Of a stretch of DNA of 12,000 nt, positions 1 through 6,238 are shown in pieces. The stretch's first letter is position 1. Each line of letters starts with the position of its first letter. Position numbers and translations under genes: made by a program. The notes below the pieces were generated by a model that did no database searches, was not told the origin of the DNA, and saw only the letters and a list, made by a program, of their open reading frames with translations. Origin of the DNA: Glandiceps talaboti (Eukaryota; Hemichordata; Enteropneusta; Spengelidae). Location: NCBI RefSeq assembly GCF_964340395.1, contig NC_135564.1, forward strand, positions 13,782,012-13,794,011, given 5' to 3'.

Positions 1-104
1 GTTTAGAGTACTTTGATAAGTTTGGTGTTGTGAACAGGTATTACTTTAGTTTGTTGGTAAAATAGGTATAGACGATGAATAGTTAATGTTTTGATGTATA
101 GATG

Positions 105-418
105 CATACATACATACATACATACATACATACATACATACATACATACATACATACATACATACATACATACATACATACATACATACATACATTATCC
201 ATACACATACATACATACATACATACATACATACATACATACATACATACATACATACATACATACATACATACATACATACGTACATACGTACGTACGT
301 ACGTACGTACATACATACATACATACATACATACATACATACATACATACATACATACATACATACATACATACATACATACATACTTGCGTGCGTGCGT
401 GCGTACAGACAGACAGGC

Positions 419-459
<41 letters not shown>

Positions 460-466
460 GGCAGAC
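105..466. repeat. Compound tetranucleotide microsatellite, (CATA)n-(CGTA)-(CGTG)-(CAGA)n
   Basis: Almost continuous CATA units at 105-195 and about 206-283, a GTAC variant block near 284-310, CATA again to 386, a short (GTGC) block 388-403, then CAGA units to 466. Several long apparent open frames of Tyr-Val-Cys-Met or His-Thr-Tyr-Ile type on both strands are products of this array, not genes. It starts about 5 bp inside intron 6 of the MATE gene. Confidence 0.98.
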
Positions 467-471
467 ATTAC

Positions 472-608
472 CTAAGGCCGAACTTCAAGACGAGTAGATG
501 ATTAAATATTACATGAAGTACCATTCCGATAGCGTAGGAAATTACAATAGGGTAGGCTATATTTTGGTTCTGTAAATATCTGACGATTAGAATTACCATG
601 AATTGAAT
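472..608 (-). CDS. SLC47A1-like: MATE gene, exon 6 (residues 169-213+, TM4-TM5)
   Basis: 137 nt from acceptor ATTCTGTTTTACAG (ending 609) to donor CTTAG|GTAATG. It encodes IQFMVILIVRYLQNQNIAYP, then a hydrophobic helix through HVIFNHLLVLKFGL. This matches the human segment around VKYLLNQGIVLP and ANYLFLHQLHLG. Two bases (AG) carry over into the next exon, which should begin with a codon ending in one base followed by a Gly/Ala/Ser-rich start. No such exon is visible in 1-471, so it lies off the left edge. Confidence 0.92.
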
Positions 609-3600
609 CTGTAAAACAGAATAGTGAAATAAGTTATTCGATCTCTGTGGCTTTGAGTATTGTCGTTGTATACTGTACGGCATTGAGTTGTGATGTGATG
701 GCCCAGGTAGTTGTATAATGTTGCTTTTTATGCGTATATATTATATACGACATAGGTCAAAGGTTATTATTTATATGGAATAGGTCAAAGGTTATCATTT
801 AAAGATATAGGTCAAAGGTTATTTCTATGACATGTCAAATGCTATCATTTACATGACATAGGTCAAAGGGTATCATTTATGTGGTATAGGTCAAAGGTTA
901 TCATTATTATGGCGTGTGGGCCAAAGTTATCGTTTATATTGAATAGGGCAAAGGTTATCATTTATATGATGTAGGTCAAAGGTTATCATTTGCATGCATG
1001 GGAGACACATTCAAGAAGTATGTTTGCTAATCACACATTTGTTTATGCTCGTAACATGACATTGATATTGGAAAGTAGTTTTGGTATGAGAGTTAGTATA
1101 AGACTTACCGGAAGACATAAACAAAGTATTTGGCAGTAGACACCAGCTAACCTATAGTGAGAATGAAATAGACACTTGATATTAAAGAGGATACACACAT
1201 TTAATAAATTGTTTGTCAATAATAAACAAAAAATAGACAACAAACAGAAGTGTATTAACACAAATATACCAGTCCCACTTGCAGACGGAGTAATTTGGGA
1301 CGACCCTTCGGATCATATAATGTTAAAATCGAGTGCCTACTTTAATACAGGACTAATGCGCATGCGCATCTACAACATAACACACCGTATCAATGCTACC
1401 ATAATTTACAGAGTTCAGAGATGCCTGGGATCAGAACATTGTTGTGTCAGGGGCGGACAGTCAAAACTGACTTTTGAGGTAGAGAGAAGTATTCTCCTTA
1501 TGACAGTCAAACTAACATAAACCGTCAATGCACAAACTCGTGAGTCTATGCCGCTTTAAGATAGACATACCTAGCTATATCCGGGTTCTGTCGAAGTACA
1601 AGTAAGATCAGTTCAGCATTCAGAAAAATTGCACAACAAGGAACACAGAATATGAGCATGACGAATATACTTCTTTGTAAAAATAAACCAACTTTTTTCT
1701 TATTTCGGCTTCCGTAGGCCTGGCAAAAAGAAACAGAAAATAACATGACGATTTTAGAAGGGAGCGAGCTGAAGGAAACAGCTAGGCCTAGACTAGGAGC
1801 TTTGATGTGCTCCGTAGCTACTTCTAAAATGATCCAAGTTAACCATGAACATTGTGTGTAGTCTGAGCTAATACCCTAAAGTCCAAGGTGATCCCGTGTA
1901 CAAGTGGAGATATGAGAGTGATTCTAGTATACATGATAGGTCAGCTAAGTGCGGAGATCACTGAGAGAATAACACATCAATTACATGTAACGATTTCTAC
2001 ATATGACGTACTGTTATACAGTTAGACGGCTCTCACAAACAGATGAATGTTACTGTTTTAGCTGAGAACCTAAATTTACTGGATTCCCCTTGACTGTTTT
2101 CTCAACGCACGCTTTGGAAAACGATGAACAACAGTTCAGCATCCAACCCTCAAATTTAATAGATGACAGTTTCATGTAGCCAACGACTCAACCCACTTTA
2201 ATAGATATTATACGAAATCATGTTGAGAACATTAACTTTCTGGTAATACAGTGCGGAGAAACGTCTGTGTTGTAAGCAATCAATCTTCGGCAAGTCTACC
2301 CTCATTATTATATCTGCTCTACATTGCTTTTTTATCATTTTATCTGACCTACAGAGGTCAAAGATCATATTTCATTTTGAAGACATAAACAGTGTGTACA
2401 TTTTATTTTGCATTTATTGTATATTTATTTTAATATGTGTTTAATGTATGGATCCACGTCACCATAATTTCTCTACCTGAGATAATCAAGTTTTCTTGTA
2501 TCTTGTATTATTTGTGTTTTTTATATCCATTGATTGAAATGTTTGATACACTATCATTATTTTGCTCGGTATCATCATATTTGAGGGCCCGGGTTAGGTT
2601 GCATTTTGACAACATCTCTGGAAGGGGGTTGAGAGTATTGGGGAGGGGGATTGAAACATTTCAGCATATGTTGGGGGGGGGGGGAAAGTACCTAAACAAC
2701 ATTGTGATTTAGGAGGGGGTATTTCAAAATTTAATCAATTCTTCCGTTGAAAAAAAAATACATTATTGACACTAGAGAGACATTATGTGTGTAAATGTGT
2801 GTGTGTGTGGGGGGGGGGTGTTCGAAAAAATGCGGTGTCGATGTAAAAATCCCCCCCCCCCCACCATCCATAGCTGTTTGTGTTTCACCTGAGAAGGTCG
2901 TCTGCACTGAAAGAATCTGCGTCAATATACCTTCAAATGATTCAATATACCGCTCGGTAGCCCAGAGACTCGACTTGTCTTCCGCTTTCTAATCTAGCGA
3001 TCCTGGTATCATAGATTATAAAGCGAGCGACGACTCCCTAGGCTGGTAGCTTGTGGAATGTACGGAAGACAAAATCCATTACAAAACTTTGAAGGATTCA
3101 AATTTAACCTCGTTCACGGTAGTTTTAAGTAATCTTTTACGCCCTGGTTTGCCTTTATCGTAGACTGTAAGATACGTCGCGTCATGCCGTTCCGCCCTCG
3201 TCGGCCTCCTCGAGGTTGACCAATGTGTGAGGGCGCCCTGTCACGGCGTACCTTACAGACTACATTTTATCGCAACAAAAAACATCACCTGATCACGTTT
3301 TAGAAAATCGTTTATCCTTTTGAATTTTAAACGAAACTTAATTCTTATTTTATCGTAATTTGTCTTTTTATTTGCCGTGTTCTTCGGAGCTCTTTTGAAT
3401 AGACAAACCATATATGTTTTAGAGTATTATATGTACAAGTAAGTAGGCTTATATATATGCCTAAAACATGTATACAAACCTGAGAAAATAAGGTATCACA
3501 TGCACTAAGTACACCGTATCCAATGGAGACTCCCAGTACGTTCATAAGCTGTAGAATATATAGAAACAATTTGAATAAACATGAAATTTTAGAGAAAGTA

Positions 3601-3630
3601 CATCATTTTGTTCATGATACCAAAACAGTG

Positions 3631-3694
<64 letters not shown>

Positions 3695-3841
3695 GTGTGT
3701 GTTTGTTTGTGTGTGCGTGCGTGTGTACATGTGTTTGTGTGTGTGTGTGTGTTTGTTTGTGTGTGTGTGTACATGTGTTGTATATGTGTGTGTACGTATG
3801 TATGTATGTATGTATGTATGTATGTATGTATGTATGTATGT

Positions 3842-3881
<40 letters not shown>

Positions 3882-4269
3882 ATGTATGTATGTATGTATG
3901 TATGTATGTATGTATGTATGTATGTATGTATGTATGTATGTATGTATGTATGTATGTATGTATGTATGTATGTATGTATGTATGTATGTATGTATGTATG
4001 TATGTGTATTAATATTATTATTATTATTAGACTTTATTTAAACTCGATAGACTGTTGAGCCAAAGGCTCTTCTCACACAATGTCGAGATGAAAATATACA
4101 ATATATACATTAAAAATACTAAGAAGTAAAAATACAAACGAATACAAAAGGCTGTAAAAATACTTACTTACTGGTCTTACTTTTATCATTGTATTTTTAA
4201 ATCATTTGTTATACATTTTATTGTGAAGCGGTTTGTTACTGTTTTGATGGAAGTCGCTATAGAAAAATA

Positions 4270-4305
<36 letters not shown>

Positions 4306-6154
4306 AATGGCAAAAGCCAGAAGAAGAAGAACAACGACTACAAAACTAACGATTTTCTAAAAGATGACATTTACGTTTACTTTTAAAAGACTGAAGAGTT
4401 GTGCAGGATTTGACGTCAACAATTAAATCACTGCATATTTTAACACCATTATATCTAAAACTCTTCTTAAAAATCTATGTTCTGTGTTTTGGAATGTATA
4501 GTTCATCTCTAGGTGCAGCACGTGTATTACGAGTATGTACTTCTTGAATACTTCTAAAATCATTGAGATAATTTGGAGCCAGGCTATTCTGGACTTTATA
4601 CATTAAAACGACTTCGTTGTAAATGATTCGTTTTCTAAAAGGAAGCCATTGTAGAGACTCAAATAAAACATGGCTTGGTGTATTGAAATCAAAATAATTC
4701 AATGAGTTACACCTCAGACCAGTGGTCTGAGGTTACACCCAGAGACTTGGCGTTTGTTGTTCTATATCGTTTTCTTTTTCAAGTAGAAAAAAATTAACAC
4801 AGTTGTTTCATCAATTAAACATTTAAAATAAATACCGATGATAAATGTCATAAATGACTGGTTGTGTTTTCGATCATTCCACCTTTGTAAGGGGCGAGAT
4901 CAATAGTTCAATGTAGGATAAAAAACTAAATTCTTTTACTTTGGGGTGGGGTTCTTTTTTAGCCATTTTAGTTCTTATTTTACTTTTTATTGTATGTTTT
5001 GTACCCCTAAAATACAAATATTTCTTTAAAATGTCATTTGAGAAATGGAAGAATTTTTGCTACAGTAAATGCATGGTACTAAAATAAAGTTGTCAACAAA
5101 AGAACTATTCTTTACTCACTACATACTGGCTTTATATTCATAGCACTACATACTACTACATACTGGCTTTGTATTCATAGCACTACATACTACTACATAC
5201 TGGCTTTGTATTCATAGCACTACATACTACTACATACTGGCTTTGTATTCATAGCACTACATACTACTACATACTGGCTTTGTATTCATAGCACTACATA
5301 CTACTACATACTGGCTTTGTATTCATAGCACTACATACTACTACATACTGGCTTTGTATTCATAGAACTACATACTGCTACATACTGGCTTTGTATTCAT
5401 AGCACTACATACTACTACATACTGGCTTTGTATTCATAGCACTACATACTACTACATACTGGCTTTGTATTCATAGCACTACATACTACTACATACTGGC
5501 TTTATATTCATAACACTACATACTACTACATACTGGCTTTATATTCATAACACTACATACTACTACACACTGGCTTTGTATTCATAGCACTACATACTAC
5601 TACACACTGGTTTTGTATTCATAGTATACATACTACTACATACTGGCTTTGTATTCATAACACTACATACTACTACATACTGGCTTTGTATTCATAGTAC
5701 TACACACTACTACATACTGGCTTTGTATTCATAGCACTACATACTACTACATACTGGCTTTGTAGTCATAGCACTATATACTACTACATACTGGCTTTGT
5801 ATTCATAGCACTACATACTACTACATACCGGCTTTATATTCATAGCACTACATACTACTACATACTGGCTTTGTATTTATAGCACTACATACTACTACAT
5901 ACTGGCGTTGTACTCATAGCACTACATACCACTACATACTGGCTTTGTATTCATAACACTACATAGTACTACATACTGGCTTTGCATTCATAATACTATG
6001 TAGTACTACATACTGGCTTGGTATTCATAGCACTACATACTACTACATACTGGCTTTGTACTCATAGCACTACATACTACTACATACTGGCTTTGTACTC
6101 ATAGCACCACATACTGCTACACAATGACTTCATATTCATAGCACTACTACTACA

Positions 6155-6238
<84 letters not shown>

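Noticed and set aside
1-104. The next MATE exon (exon 7)
   Set aside because: No acceptor plus Gly/Ala-rich membrane coding segment in the required phase is visible on the minus strand here; the exon must lie outside the window.
46-501. Long open frames on both strands with Tyr-Val-Cys-Met or His-Thr-Tyr-Ile repeats
   Set aside because: They are pure translations of the CATA/CAGA microsatellite; all frames of such a tetranucleotide array stay open.
1176-1520. 114-codon plus-strand open frame in intron 4
   Set aside because: It lies antisense to the MATE gene, overlaps the 5' intron border region and a dispersed repeat, and shows no domain.
3523-4058. Cys-Val repeat open frames over the GT/TATG array
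   Set aside because: Microsatellite artefact; no non-repeat coding sequence around it.
5113-6143. CRISPR-like regular repeats with 37-bp period
   Set aside because: Units are head to tail with no spacers, in an animal intron; this is a minisatellite.
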